The notes under the pieces were generated by a model that had not been told where the DNA came from, did not search any database, and was given only the letters and a program-made list of their open reading frames with translations. The translations under genes and the position numbers were made by a program. From Symbiodinium natans (lineage: Eukaryota > Sar > Dinophyceae > Suessiales > Symbiodiniaceae), in contig CAJNDS010002208.1 of assembly GCA_905221605.1 (NCBI GenBank), positions 1 through 64,000 on the forward strand: a stretch of DNA of 64,000 bases, written 5' to 3'. Positions 10,067 through 21,746 of the stretch are shown here, piece after piece (the first letter of the stretch is position 1; every line of letters starts with the position of its first letter).

Positions 10067-13000
10067 AGCCACTGCCGGTTAGCATCCGCCGTTTTCCAAA
10101 GTATTCAAGGTGCGCAAAAGTGCCCTTGATACGAAGATACCAGAACATACCAGAACAGTCCCAGTTTAATCAAACAGGTGCCAAACTCTCAACTACTGAA
10201 ACTGCTGCCCACCTGTGGTTGTATTAAAACCCCGTGAGTTCGATATTTGAAAGGGGTTGCCCGTGCTTCCGACTTGTGCAAGGAGAATCAAAAAAAAAAC
10301 TGATATCTTCAAAAACATGGTCTGATCGGGGCTGGCAGGCGATATTCCAGTACTAAGCTTTGTACTACAAGCTTTGTACTACAAGCCAATGAATTCCTGC
10401 CGGGCCATGGGAACATCGTTCCAGTATTACGCTTGTACAGCCGGCTTACGGGGAACGCTGACTGCCGACTCACGGGGACTGGGTTCCAGTGCTAAGCTTG
10501 TACTACAAAACATTGAAACTCCTGAATACTTGTTCCACCAACAGCCAGCCTCAGACCTTGCAAAGAACTGGCAGGACCCTATGAAAGCCAACCAAGCAGC
10601 AGTCATTCTAGGCAGTGTGCTGAATTGACATCCTTGCTGCTTTGTTTACCAGTCTTCATTGTATGACCGAAGCAAGTCACAATTGCCTCGTTGGTGTTTG
10701 GGAGAGTGACTTAGAACATTTCCGGACGGGAAGGAGGAAGAAAGGGAAGGGCGAAAGGACGGAATTCCCCTTCAGTTTTGGCCTCCATGGGCTGCACATT
10801 CCACGGACCTTACAATGGCCCGAGTATCCATTCTTGAGTCCTGCCTGGATTACCCCAACACCGGCGTTGACACCTCACACCGGTGAACCGATCCTGAGCA
10901 TGCTGAGGTGGTACAGGCTGACTCCGATGCCAGGATGGCAATGGTCGCCATCTCATGGCACAAAGGTGACTCCCCGGAGAAATGTACCTCTTTTGAGCGG
11001 CGGCGTCTTATTTGTACTGCGAAGTCATTAAAGCTGCATACCGTGGAAGTCCTGTGGAAGTCCTGTGGAAGTCTACTGTAGGCACGGTCGTGGACACTGT
11101 CTCTGAATGTCGCTCAGCTCCGCTTGGCTGAGGTGAGACGGAAATAGCCGAGACGTGCCCAGCTCCAAGCACTTTGTGAAAGGGAAGGAATGCTTACCAT
11201 GTACAGTCTAAAGAGGAAGGGGCTGGAGGGGGGAGAGCGAGACAAAGCAAAGGAGGAGCTGATTGCGAATGCCATCATGCATTGTATACTCTTTCGGGAC
11301 TGTCTGAGAAACACGTTTGAGGCTTTGATGAGGGAAAGCAGCATATACAACAGCTTCCCATTTCCTACGTACCCTGCCGACCGACGATCAACCAGTGGAA
11401 CCAAGAGCATGAATGTTGGTTTCAAAGCCCCGGCCACCACTATGCAGAAGGCACACCCTCAACCATGGAGCCAGGTACTGGCGTGATGGATGCGCGACCC
11501 GGCGGGCATGAGTTCCCTCTATTTACGAAGTAAAGCAGCAGTAGCACGGTTGGCCACCTCACAAAAGCCGCCACCTTCGCAACAGGACAGATTGAACATC
11601 TTGGCAGCCGAAGCGCAGGGAAAGAATCTGGCACTGGGATTTGCGAATGGGGATATCTACAATTGTACAAGGCTGGGCAGCTGGGCAGTGCGACTTCTGC
11701 ACATGCTGCCTGGAAAGTTAGAGCTGAGACATCTATTGAAGCGTCCCCTGAGGTACACATCCGACTTTGATTGGATCCGTGAAGCTCAGGGCTGGCCAAA
11801 GGAAGTGCCTCGGAACGCACAAACGGTGACAAACAGTGACAAACAGTCACAAACGAACACGCGAACACCTCTGTGCCCTTCCCCGTGTCCGTCATTTTAA
11901 GTGTGATCCGTGTCACTTGGGAATGTAGATTTCGCGGAGGTTGGAGAGGCCTGTCAAGTTGCTCTGCTTTTCCACTTCACCGTATGAGACGTGTGCCCAG
12001 GTACGTGTTGAGCCCCGAACAACCATTTCAGAAGATTTGTGTCTGGAACGCTTCTCCGGAGGACAGTTACGGCCACAAGCGCCCACAAAAGGCCCACAAA
12101 TGGCTCGGGAAGCGACAAGGCATCGGGCATTGTCCTAGTTGTTTGAATCCGCGGCCACTGCGATGATGCGATGATGACCTCTTCGTCCTTGCGCGTTCGG
12201 TGCAACTCAGTCGACTCGAGGCTGCTGTGCGATGTTCTGCGCAGATGATGCTTGGTGCAGCGGCGCCGGCGAGTCGGAATATTGTGCACATTGTGCACAT
12301 TGTGCACCAAAAGCGCCAACAGCGAATGCGGTGTTGTGAACTTGTGAACTTGTAACCGGCCTTGAAAATGCATCGTTCCGCCTCAGCCTGGCATGCGCAC
12401 TCTTGAGGGACTGCCGTTTGCCGGATATCGGACGGGCCCATGAACTTGGGGATTGCAACTTGCGACGGAACACAGCCGAGATGAGATGGTAAGAAAGGGC
12501 TCAGTTGGCACTGCACTTGGTCTGCAGGCCCAAGACACAGGGAGCTACGTAGCTCCTCAATGCCCGCAGTTTACAATCTGCGAAGTTGTGACAAGCGCTT
12601 CTTTCTTCTTTCTGTTGATTCTTCTGTTGTGAGGCCATCAGCTGGTTTCAGGATTTCCTACAAAGACGTCCCGGCGAGGCCCCTAGAGACAGCTACCTGC
12701 AGGACCGCGCAGCATGTGCCATGTTGGGCCGTATTGGGTCATGATGTGATGTTATGTGAATCGAAGAGAGTTTGCAGAGTCCACAAGGGGTCTCCAGGAC
12801 CTAATGGCTGGCAAGAAGCCCGGAGAAGGCAGCACTCTCATGGACCTGGCCCCTCAGAAGCACAGAGGAGCATAAGCACAAAGGAGGTCGTCTCTCTCGG
12901 AAAAACCAACTAGTAACCTGGAGTAACTTGGAGCACCCAGCAGTTTACATTCCGAGGCTCTCGCCTCGGATGCATTTCGTCGAAGCGACCCGCTGGCAGA

Positions 13001-13349
13001 TTTACAAAAGCGACTCTGCTGCCCCCAGCTTTCCTAGCGCAGGTCTGCCATGTGCCTATGTCAAGTTGCAATCTCGACTGAAAGGGCGTACTTCCGCAAT
13101 GCCATCAGTTGTAATTTCATGTTCACGTGAGGCTTGTTCTCGGTGTTTCTTGAGACCTGCCCAAAAAGGAATCTGAAGCGGCAACCCGAGCTCGACCGAC
13201 AGCGCCAGACTGCGGAGCGGCGATAGCTCAAAGGACGTGCCGTGAGGGTGTGCCAGCACACTGCCCCACTTTGTGTCCACTTGTGTGAGCACTCACCGCT
13301 GTCAGCATTTACCTTATAGACTCAAATTGTCCAGCGGTCTCACAAAATT
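10067..13349. other. Intergenic region without convincing genes
   Basis: Several open stretches exist (10374-10628, 10642-11031, 11490-11900, 12560-12913) but none shows GC-rich exon character, splice-phase continuity or a recognisable domain. Local repeats include a doubled 'aagctttgtactacaag' at 10356-10385. Fragments at 10500-10630 and 10800-11030 read protein-like over short runs and could be old gene or transposon debris. Confidence 0.35.
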
Positions 13350-14959
13350 ATGGAGGCAGAGGACCGGGCGCCCTTTCCGAATGCCTGGAATGCCGGGCCA
13401 GCAGGGCCTGCAGGGCCAGGTGGCAAAGGGAACGGGAAAGGCAAGGGTAAAGGCGGCAAAGGCGGCAAAGGCGGCCAAGGCAAAGGCAAGGGCGGCAAAG
13501 GCAAGGGCAATGGCAAGAAGGGCAACGAGGAGCTGTCTGAGGACCGAGAGAATGCCTTGCGTAGCGCTTTGGAAGCCCTTGCCCAGGGCACAGAGCCTGA
13601 TGCCACGCCTCGTGTTGGGGACGTGGTGGAGCTTCGAATCCTAGGCGGGGACCGTGCAGAGCTCCATGGTCGGCGTGGCCGTGTTGTCGGGGCCGTGCAA
13701 CCAGGTGCTACGAAGAGCCTGCATTCCGGTGCCTACACGTTGCGTCTCGATGAAGTGGATGGCAGAGAACGGGAGGTGACAGCTCCGGCCAGTGACTTGC
13801 GTGTGGTGGAGGCCTCGATGCCACTCCCGGAAGCGTCGATGAGTTTCCCGAAGAGCCTGAGCGGCCTAGAGCGGAAGGCAGTGCATGCTGCTGCTGAGGC
13901 ACTCGGCCTCGTTTCCCAAAGCTTCGGCCAGGGTCCGGAGCGCTACATCACTGTCTTCCGCGCTGCTGCCGTCACTGCGGCCACTGCGGCCGCTCCGGCC
14001 ACGGCGGCCACTCCCACCCACACCGATGGCATCGACGGCACTGAGACGGAGAGGATTGGAGATGAGCTCGTGGAGTCCTCAGGTGTGGAGCTGGACGAAG
14101 TGAGCCGAGAGCAGCTGTTGCACAGCCTCGCAGTACCGGAAGACTGGCAGGTATTTGCAGACCGCTGCGAGCTGTGCCGCGGTCCTCTCAACAGTCCGAG
14201 CAGTCTGGGTGGCCCCAATTCCGTTGCCGCCGACATGGCGGGACAGATCCGACAGCTGGCTGAAGCGAACTGGGCGAACGGCCGGGCGAATGGCCGCGCG
14301 AATGCTGAGCTTCGTGTGGTCTCATTGGCCCGAGGCCTGGCTTGGGGCCTCTGTAAGAGGATGCTCAGATAATTCTCGGGTAGATTTGGGTTGTTCTTCT
14401 GCTTTCAGGATGTTTCTGGTGGAGTTAATGTAGTAGCCGGGTGGGGTTGCAGCACCCGCTCTAATTACGGTTTGCACGTTATGACATCCCTGAAGTCTGT
14501 CTCAAGTTAGCCATGCTTAATGTTTGCTATGCTTGTTGGAGTTTATTGAGCCGCCCCGTGATCGCATGCGCTTTTTTGACGGTAGTGTCAAAGTCGGCAA
14601 GTGTGACGCCTGCCAGTGAAGTGGGCAAGCACAAGGAGCCGAGGCAAAGCAGCGAACAGGCGCACCCCATTCGCTAGTTTCGGCCCTTTTGGCGACTACA
14701 AGTCTGCAGGTTGCAACCCTGAAGTAGCTAAGCGGTCATTGCAGGTGACCGGGCCATCGCCGTTGGTGTGGTGGGCATGCCCGCCTTGGCGCGGAACCCA
14801 CAGGTGCTGGTGGCAGCTTCCCCCGGCACCAGCCGAAAAGCTGCCTCCGCCTCCCTGCGATCCTGGAATTCTTGGGCATCAGCGCCGTTGGTGCTCCGCG
14901 GCCGGCTCACGCAGTGGGTGGCGCCCGTTGAGGCGCCCGAGAATGGGCCGAGGCTGTGA
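13350..14959 (+). CDS. R3H-domain nucleic-acid-binding protein
   Basis: Exon 1 starts at ATG 13350. Residues about 20-60 are a Gly/Lys-rich low-complexity linker. Residues about 90-155 (VGDVVELRILGGDRAELHGR, continuing to LRVVE) look like a small SH3/KOW-type barrel. Residues about 170-205 (LERKAVHAAAEALGLVSQSF then ERYITVFR) match the R3H domain, with the RxxxH signature at RKAVH; R3H binds single-stranded nucleic acid. An Ala/Thr-rich linker and an acidic segment follow. Read without splicing the ORF ends at 14372 (340 residues). A GT donor at 14314 joins in phase to an acceptor at 14744, adding DRAIAVGVVGMPALARNPQV and onward to TGA 14957-14959 (392 residues). I favour the spliced form but cannot prove it. 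R3H call strong. Confidence 0.75.
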
Positions 14960-15004
14960 GATGCGCTCAAAGGGCGACGCGAAGAGAGGAGAAAACAGCG
15001 GACT

Positions 15005-15102
15005 TTGAGGGAGGAGGCTCATATTCTCCCAGTCTCCGTGTCCGTCTCCGTCTCCGCCTCCGTCTCCGTCTCTGTCTCTCTCTGTCTCTCTCGCTCTCTC
15101 GC

Positions 15103-15138
<36 letters not shown>

Positions 15139-15146
15139 GCTCGCAT
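15005..15146. repeat. Compound (CCGTCT)n / (CT)n microsatellite
   Basis: Hexamer CCGTCT/CCGCCT units grade into CTCTCT between about 15036 and 15145. It lies in the spacer between the R3H and methyltransferase genes. Confidence 0.9.
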
Positions 15147-15580
15147 CAGCCGAGGGCACCGGGAGATGTCCAACATTTTCCAACGTTTAGAGGGAGTTTT
15201 GGCAACCGGCTATGCTCGTGGGGTTGTACACACCAATGAAGGGATGTCTTCTGGCATAGAGTTGCTTTGACAGAGGCTGTGCTAGGTCTGTCCCCTGCTT
15301 GAAGAAATCAATGGCGCTCTTGGGTTTTGTCAGCGCCCGTACGACCCGAAAGGCTGCTGTAACAAAATGGTGCGCTTCGGGTTTGTCAATTGCCATGCTT
15401 GATAAAAGTCGTTGCGCAGTTCGGTCTGTGAAAGTTACGCACGATATAGTCTTGGTACACAGGTGTCCACACACGCAAACTTGCGCGCACGCGAGCACGC
15501 GCGGGGCAGAGCTCTCCATGCGGAGAAGCAGGAAGGCACACTGCGTGAGGCCATGTAACAGCTTGGCGTCCGAAAAACAG

Positions 15581-17088
15581 GTGCAAGCCTGCTCTGAAAC
15601 CACCTGCGGCCTCGCGGACGCGCGGGCGATTGAAACCAAGCTTGCAGACATTGCCCTTCGGGCTCAGAAAGTGGTCTCCAGCGTCTCATGGTTTACTTGT
15701 CTTGGCTGGCACATACTACGCCGCCCAGATTCCTGATTTGCCCCCACAAGCTTGCAACTGTGCTTGCAACACAGACATGAGCAATTTGGTATTTATTTGG
15801 GGCAAAACCGGTGCCGCAGCATGCAATATGCAAAGCTGGAGATGCCGACTATTACGTGTTTTTTTTGCTCTCGTCGTTTTTCCTCCCTGTGAGAGGCTCC
15901 GCCGGCAGGTTTCCCAGGCACCTCCGAGGCCGCGGTGGTCTTCGGCGCCCAGGCCGGCAGAATATTGGAGAGAACATGTTCGAGAGCGCGCCACTTGGAA
16001 GAGGGTGCTTTACAGCTGTCTCTGCCGTGTGACCTTGCTCCACCGAGCGGAATCGGCAAAGCCTCATCTAGAGAGTGATCCCTGACCAGGCGACAGCTCT
16101 ACCTGCACTCTGGCGCCCTTCGATTTAGATTTGGGCACGCGGCGGTCTGGAGGCTAAGGGGTGAGGTTACCCGCAGATCCCCTCTGAAGTCCTGAAGTGG
16201 GAACTGCCAGACATAGTGACCACAGCATGTCCTCGCCAATAGCTGCCTGAGGAAAGCGCTCCATAGTGGAGTTGGGCTGCGGCACGGGCTATGTATCGAG
16301 CTCGGGTGCTGAACATGCCGAGATGGTCACCTGCATTCACGTTACCAGAAATGAAGGTCGGGCTTCTCCTGGCGAACCTGGGCGCGCGGGTGACCCTCAC
16401 AGACCTGCCAGTCTTTGAGGATACGGCCATGGCCTCTATCTTGGCCTCAGGGGCCGACATCAGGCACCTCGGCATTCTCAAAATTTCCACGCTTCTTCCA
16501 GGATCCTCTCCATGTTTCAACCATGCGGTGCAAATTCCTTGCAGGCCCCCGGGCAGTGCGACTTTTTGTGCCTGGGTGGAAAGTTGAAAAAGTTGGAACG
16601 ACTGAAGGGACGGGCAACGCTACCTTGCTACGAGGCTGCCTTGACTGGTCACGCCCTGACGCGTCACAGCATGCAGCGGCCGCGCTCCGCGGCGCCGACG
16701 TCCTCGTCGCCGCAGAGCCGGTCACTTGCCAGCGGCCTCGGTCGCAACAAAGGAGGGAACGTCCGACAAGTAAATAACTCAGGTAGCAGGGCGTGGGAGG
16801 TTCAGAGCGGATGCATCAAACTTGGTGTATGAAAAGTTCCAGGTCTCGACGAACCCGAGACTAGCTTGCTTGTTTTTCTGGTGGTCTAGGCAAAAGCTTA
16901 TATGATGCAAAACTTGATCCGGAAGCATGTGGCATATCGAATGTTGACAACTCGCCAGCGCATGGGATTGTCCGCGGGACGAGCATGGAGAACCTGGACA
17001 ACTCCTAAGTCCTAAGGCACTCTCAGAATCATTTCCTTGGGCTGCTGAAAACTGTGCTCGGCATTGGTGGTGGAGGCCAAGCGCGGAG
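15581..17088 (+). CDS. METTL21-type (methyltransferase 16 family) protein methyltransferase, partial
   Basis: Exons with matching phase: 15581-15680, 15918-16004, 16252-16292, 16357-16410, then 16608-16720 and 17027 to about 17088. Joined, exons 2-4 read AGRILERTCSRARHLEEGKR, SIVELGCGTGYVGLLLANLG, ARVTLTDLP. This is SAM-binding motif I (ELGCGTG) with the acidic end of strand 2 (LTDLP). Exon 5 gives LLRGCLDWSRPD and ALRGADVLVAAEP, the LDW and post-motif expected in METTL21/FAM86-like enzymes, and exon 6 gives FLGLLKTVLGIGGGG. These enzymes methylate lysines on folded proteins using S-adenosylmethionine. The joint 16410/16608 has a phase mismatch, so a small exon is missing; the start and 3' end were not found. 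Donor at 15681 is GC; the others seen are GT. Confidence 0.68.
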
Positions 17089-17699
17089 GTTCTGTGCAGT
17101 TTTTTGGACTGTTTGAACAAAAACCTCGCAGTTGTGAGCAGGCGCACGACTTTGCCCTCGTTTGGAAGGTGCCCCACCCCCAATGTTCGGCGAAAGCTTG
17201 AAGAGTAGGGCTGCTCTACAGGTTTCTTGGTGGAGTAGGGCTGCTCTGAAGGTTTCCTGGTGGCACACAAGCACCAGCAGAACTTCTGCATAGGCCTGGC
17301 ATGGCTTGGCATTTCGCAACTTTCGATCACGTAGCCGTCGCCGCACTCCTCATGTCCCCCTGAGCTCAGACTCCCACATCTCCCACAAGTGCCTTTGGAA
17401 CTCTGAAGCTTGCAGGAGGCTACAGTGCCCCCTCACTCCAAGCAGCTCCTGGCATCGCGCTCTCAGACAGCTGCGACCGCTGCACCTTCCGTCGACAGTT
17501 ATGGGATGCAGGCACAAATGGACCTGGAGAGTACTTCTTGCACTTGTAATTATGTGCCATGGGCTTCTAGTATTCTATTCGCGGCCCCTGTATCTCTTCA
17601 TTTGGCCGCATCATAATACTATTTCTGTCCCCCTTACGTGAATTTTGCAACGAAGGTAATAAAAGCACGCTTCGTTCGCAGGGCACAGGCCCCAATATC

Positions 17700-18125
17700 A
17701 CGAAAGCTAGCACGTAGGAGCTAGCCGAGTTTCTTACCAACCGCAAGGTTGAACAACAGGGGTGTGGGGATAGGGCCCGGCTGGGGTGCGTGCAAATTAG
17801 GGCTAAACGAGGGTTTTTTGGGGGGGGGGGGGGGGTTGGGGGGGAGGGTGGGGAAGGGAGGGGCAGGGAGGGGGGGAGGGGCAGGGAGGGGAAGGGCGGG
17901 AAGTCCGTCACACAACAAGCGGTGGCACTGTAGCTTCACCTGTGTTGCTTGTTGCTTGCCGGTTCGGATTGAGGTGCAAAGTTGAAAGCTTTGGCACGTC
18001 GGCCCCGGCTGGATACAGGTCGACTACAGCTACCCATTCCGGGCCATAAAAACCTCGGCGGCGGCTGTGGCTTGCTAGACTTGGATCTAAACGCCTCAGG
18101 CCTCCGGCCTCGGCGCATATCTCTT
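17700..18125. repeat. Dispersed repeat, copy 1
   Basis: Contains a G-rich tract (about 17817-17900), an 'acaacaagcg...gcttgttgcttgcc' segment (about 17912-17960) and a 41-bp block (18075-18115) identical to 30784-30824. The same order occurs in copy 2 at about 30420-30830. Confidence 0.75.
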
Positions 18126-18264
18126 CAAGACAGCATCGAAACGATGTGACTACATCTCCAAGCACGGCGTCGAAACCATGCACGGGTGAGCTAAGTGCAT
18201 TCCAACAGCAGCGTCGAAACCATGTATGGGTGGGTTTAATGCTCAGAGGCTTCTCCGGGGATAC

Positions 18265-18640
18265 GGCGGTTGGGCACTCCAGGGATTCTGTGCACTGGGT
18301 TGCACTCCAGGGCTTCGGGTTGGGCACTGCAGGGTTTTGCGGGACACTCAAGGCGTTTTCCGGGCAGACTCTGGGTTGGGCACTCCAAAAACTCTTTGGG
18401 GGTCTTTTGGGGTTGGGCATTCCAGAAGTGCTCTGATGTTGTACTCGGGGCTGGCCAGGAATCTGTTTGGATACTCTGGGCCGGGGTTCTCTGGGGTTGG
18501 GCACTCCAATTACTTCCCAGAAGCAAAAAACTAGCTCCAGTACCTCAAATAAGTCCTGCAGCTCAAAATTAGCCCAGACCTCAAAATTAGGTCCCGGAGC
18601 TCAAAATTAGCTCCCAGAGCTCAGAATTAGCTCCCGGGGC
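18265..18640. repeat. Degenerate tandem repeats
   Basis: About six variants of GGTTGGGCACTCCAGG, irregularly spaced by 20-80 bp (18265-18510), then five units of TCAAAATTAGCTCCC-type sequence (about 18540-18640). Neither codes for a recognisable protein. Confidence 0.6.
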
Positions 18641-19855
18641 AGTCTCTGGGAATGGTCTTGGGCTGGGCAGTCGACGGGTTTTTGCTCCAGGGTTCTTCGG
18701 GGGGTGCTATGCCAGTGGGGTGGGATACGGGTGATGGGCGAGGAGTAGACAGGCCGTGCACTGGGTAGTCACCGGCAGGTCTCACATTTGCCTGTTCAGT
18801 CAATGCTGTTCACCTCAGTGGCTTCTCCAGCAGCTGCACTAGCTTTCGTTCCCAAGTTAGCATTATAAGCCCCATTCGTGCGTTCCTTATAGTGCGGGCG
18901 GTGAAATTGCCCAGGTCTTCGGGGGAGAGCATGGCTAACCTTGACTTTTCCTCTCGTACACCGTCAGTCTCATGACTGCCCACCAGCAACCCCATTAATA
19001 ATATTAACATTGCAGGCGCATGTGCTTGCCATGTGTGGGTTTTGGGGTCTGAAGAAGTGACCGCCCGGAAGGTCGAAAAGCATGCGTTAAATCAGAGAGC
19101 ATAGATTTTCTCTCAGTGTGGACTACGACCAGTGTTGCTTAAGGAAGCAGGTTATGTATGAATGAGGCGCTACAAGACACTCAATGAAAAAGGTAAGAAC
19201 CTAATGAAGCAAAGGAGACAGGAGGAGATCGAGAAAGAGAGACTCCTTGCGTGATGTAAACGTACATGGGCGCACGCAATAGCATTTGATCTGCAAGCTT
19301 CTGAAGTGCAGGTGTTTCCGTCAGCTCCTTTGAAATCCCGCCGCCTAAAGAGCTGGGTTCCTGGCTTTGAGAGGCAGCATTTCCATGAAGACATGCCACA
19401 CTCACGAACTTTGCAAGGTTTGCTCACCCCTTCGTCGAGTGTTGGGAGATCCGACTCCCATCGAGATGAAAAAGACAGCTTGATTTCGTGCTGGTTGTGA
19501 AGGGGAAACCGGAGATGTCCGTTTCGGATGAGCAAAGGCTGATCTCGCGTGAACACGTGCAATCAGCGTGCAATCATGCACAAGCGCACATCTAGAAGAT
19601 GGGATTGTGCCATCGTGGCTGGAGATGAGGAGAATGCTGGTTGGCTCGCGCGGCACGTGCGCGAAACGTTTGGACTAGCTCCACACCCATGTGTCGCTAG
19701 CGTCAAAGTTCTTTTCTCGGATCTCTCGGATACATGCGTGGTCTCAGCATCAATATGAGGGATGCGGATCAAAACAGTTTAGGATCAAGAAAGGATGTAT
19801 TTAGGATCAAAAAAACTTTTAGGATCAAGAAATATTTTGTTCTGTTCTTCCGACG

Positions 19856-20055
19856 GAGAGGAGGGAAGGGGAGGGAGGGAGGGTGAGAAGGAGGGAGGGA
19901 GGGAAGGAAGGACGGAAGGAAGGAAGGAAGGAAGCAAGGAATCAAGGAAGCAAGGAGGCAAGGAAGAAAAGAAGGAAGGAAGGAAGAAAGGAAGAAAGGA
20001 AGGAAGAAGTCAAGAAAGAAAGAAAAATAGCAAAAGAAAGAAAGCAAGGAAGAAG
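19856..20055. repeat. (GGAA)n-type purine microsatellite
   Basis: Imperfect GGAA/GGGA/GAAA repeats on the + strand inside the inverted-repeat element. The long ORFs here are artefacts of the repeat. Confidence 0.9.
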
Positions 20056-20345
20056 TCGTGCCAGCTTGCTTCAAAGCATACGCATCTTTTCGAAACCCAT
20101 TATGCGAGCATTGTGTTTGCAAATGGGGGGGCCCCCCCACAACCCCCCGCTTTTTCAAAGTCGTGCCAGCTTGCTTCAAAGCATAGGCATCTTGTCGACG
20201 CGTTGTGTTTGCAAATTGGGGGGGAGGGGGGCGCTGCACCCCCCCAATTTCGAAACCCATGATGCGAGCATTGTGTTTGCGCATGGGGGCGGGGGGGGGG
20301 CGCCCCCCCCCCCCCAACCCCCCACTCTTTCTTTAATCGTTCTGG
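20050..20345. repeat. Three-copy module with G-run/C-run palindromes
   Basis: Units start with 'cgtgccagcttgcttcaaagcat' or a variant (20056, 20162, about 20338 degenerate) and carry 'gaaacccatnatgcgagcattgtgtttgcaaat'. They are separated by G-run/C-run palindromes at about 20126-20146, 20218-20248 and 20284-20318. Confidence 0.7.
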
Positions 20346-20407
20346 CTTGCTTCAGAGTATACGCATTTTTTTTGAAACTTCTAATGCCAAGATGCCAGCA
20401 TTGATTT

Positions 20408-20640
20408 GCCGCCTCTGGAAGCTCAGAAATACTGCTATTTACAGTATTTCCAGCCTCTGAAAGCGCAGAAATGCTGGTATTTACAGCATCTGCAGCCTCT
20501 GGAAACTCAGAAATGCTGCGGGGTACAGTATTTCCAGCCTCTGAAAGCACAGAACTGCTGCTATATACAGTATCTGCAGCCTCTCTAGAAACTCAGAAAT
20601 GCTGCTATTTTCAGTAGTTCCCGCATAGCTGCTGTGTTTT
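20408..20640. repeat. 42-bp minisatellite
   Basis: Five or more tandem units of about 42 bp, each beginning near 'gcctctgaaa' and containing 'cagaaatgctg'. The + frame reads a 14-residue unit (PLEAQKYCYLQYFQ and variants) over four copies, but it starts and stops with the repeat, so I do not call it a gene. Confidence 0.85.
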
Positions 20641-21746
20641 TTCGGTATTTGGAGCTTGCGAACGGCCAGAAATGCTGCATTTCTGAGCGTTTGCAGACTC
20701 CACTCCGCTTGCAACAGGCCTTCGAAGCCTTCAGCAAATTGTTTTTTGATACCAAAACAGTTTGTTTGGATCCGCCTATAAATTAATTTTCTTGATCCCA
20801 AATATATTTTTTGATCCCCTACCCTTGTCAATATGAGGGGTAGATCCCAGCAATTCCTTTATGCTTCCCCAGTCGCAGGACGGCTATGAACAACAATTCT
20901 GACAAAGACGTTTGAGTGCACCAGGAGTTGTTGATCTGAGATGGCAGTCCGAGTCGACTGACCACATACTTGGCAACAGAACGTTGCCCCGCCATGTTCG
21001 GTATGAGGCAACAGAAAATTCAATGCAACAACGTCAGGAATGTATAGCATCTCTATCTGTGCCATGGATTGGTTAGGGAAATTGGCCGACCCTGTAACCA
21101 AAGATGTCGCCGTTACTAAAGGAGTCCTATTTAGCCTATTTAGTTCCTTTTGCTCCGCTGACCCATACCCTATGAAAGTATATGATTGAATTCGGTGGGT
21201 TCACTTCTGACTTCCTGATAGGACTTGTTCAAGACACCAGGTGTTGATTGCCCGACTGAAAAGACAAGAAATGTTGATCAGCAACCCATCGGGCAATGCA
21301 CTATTGAAGATATCCCATCTGCAGCCGTCGCTTCTTTGCACGCCGTAAGTTGCAGATGCCGTCGTAAGCCCCAGCAAAAGGACCATGAATCACTTGAGAA
21401 CCATGCATAGAAACACTTGCCGTGTTGAACCTACCATCACCGCATTTCAGCGCATTGTCGCCCTGCAATGCAGCTGCATCGCAAGTCCCGGGTGAAGTCA
21501 CATCGAGACCCAAGGCAGGGAAAGGAAAGAGACCCAGGATGCCCTGCTGCCCGGATGTCTGTTGCCAGGTTCGCATACAGGTTGGCATCGCCTAGGTGCG
21601 CGCCTCGCTGTGCAAATGTGGCTCCCCACGCCCCCACGCCCCAACAGAATGCAATGACGGGTTTCGGCTGCAGCAAGGCTGGGCCAAAGGGAAGCCCATA
21701 GCCAAATAGCAGGCAAATAGCCCACATCCTTTGACGCTTCCAAGCC

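Larger units (their letters stand above)
19750..20839. mobile_element. Non-autonomous inverted-repeat element with 12-bp target-site duplication
   Basis: TCAATATGAGGG occurs at 19750-19761 and 20828-20839. Between them the ends form imperfect inverted repeats of about 50 bp: the left end has GGATCAAAACAG...TTTAGGATCAAGAAA, and the right end reversed has GGGGATCAAAAAATAT...TTTGGGATCAAGAAA. The interior (about 1066 bp) holds no transposase; it carries a GGAA microsatellite (19856-20055), three copies of a G/C palindrome module (about 20050-20345) and a 42-bp minisatellite (20408-20640). Structure suggests a cut-and-paste DNA transposon derivative; family unknown. Confidence 0.6.

Noticed and set aside
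20406-20588. Repeat protein with a 14-residue unit, or a CRISPR-like array
   Set aside because: It is a tandem 42-bp minisatellite without spacers, inside a eukaryotic transposon-like element; the frame ends with the repeat.
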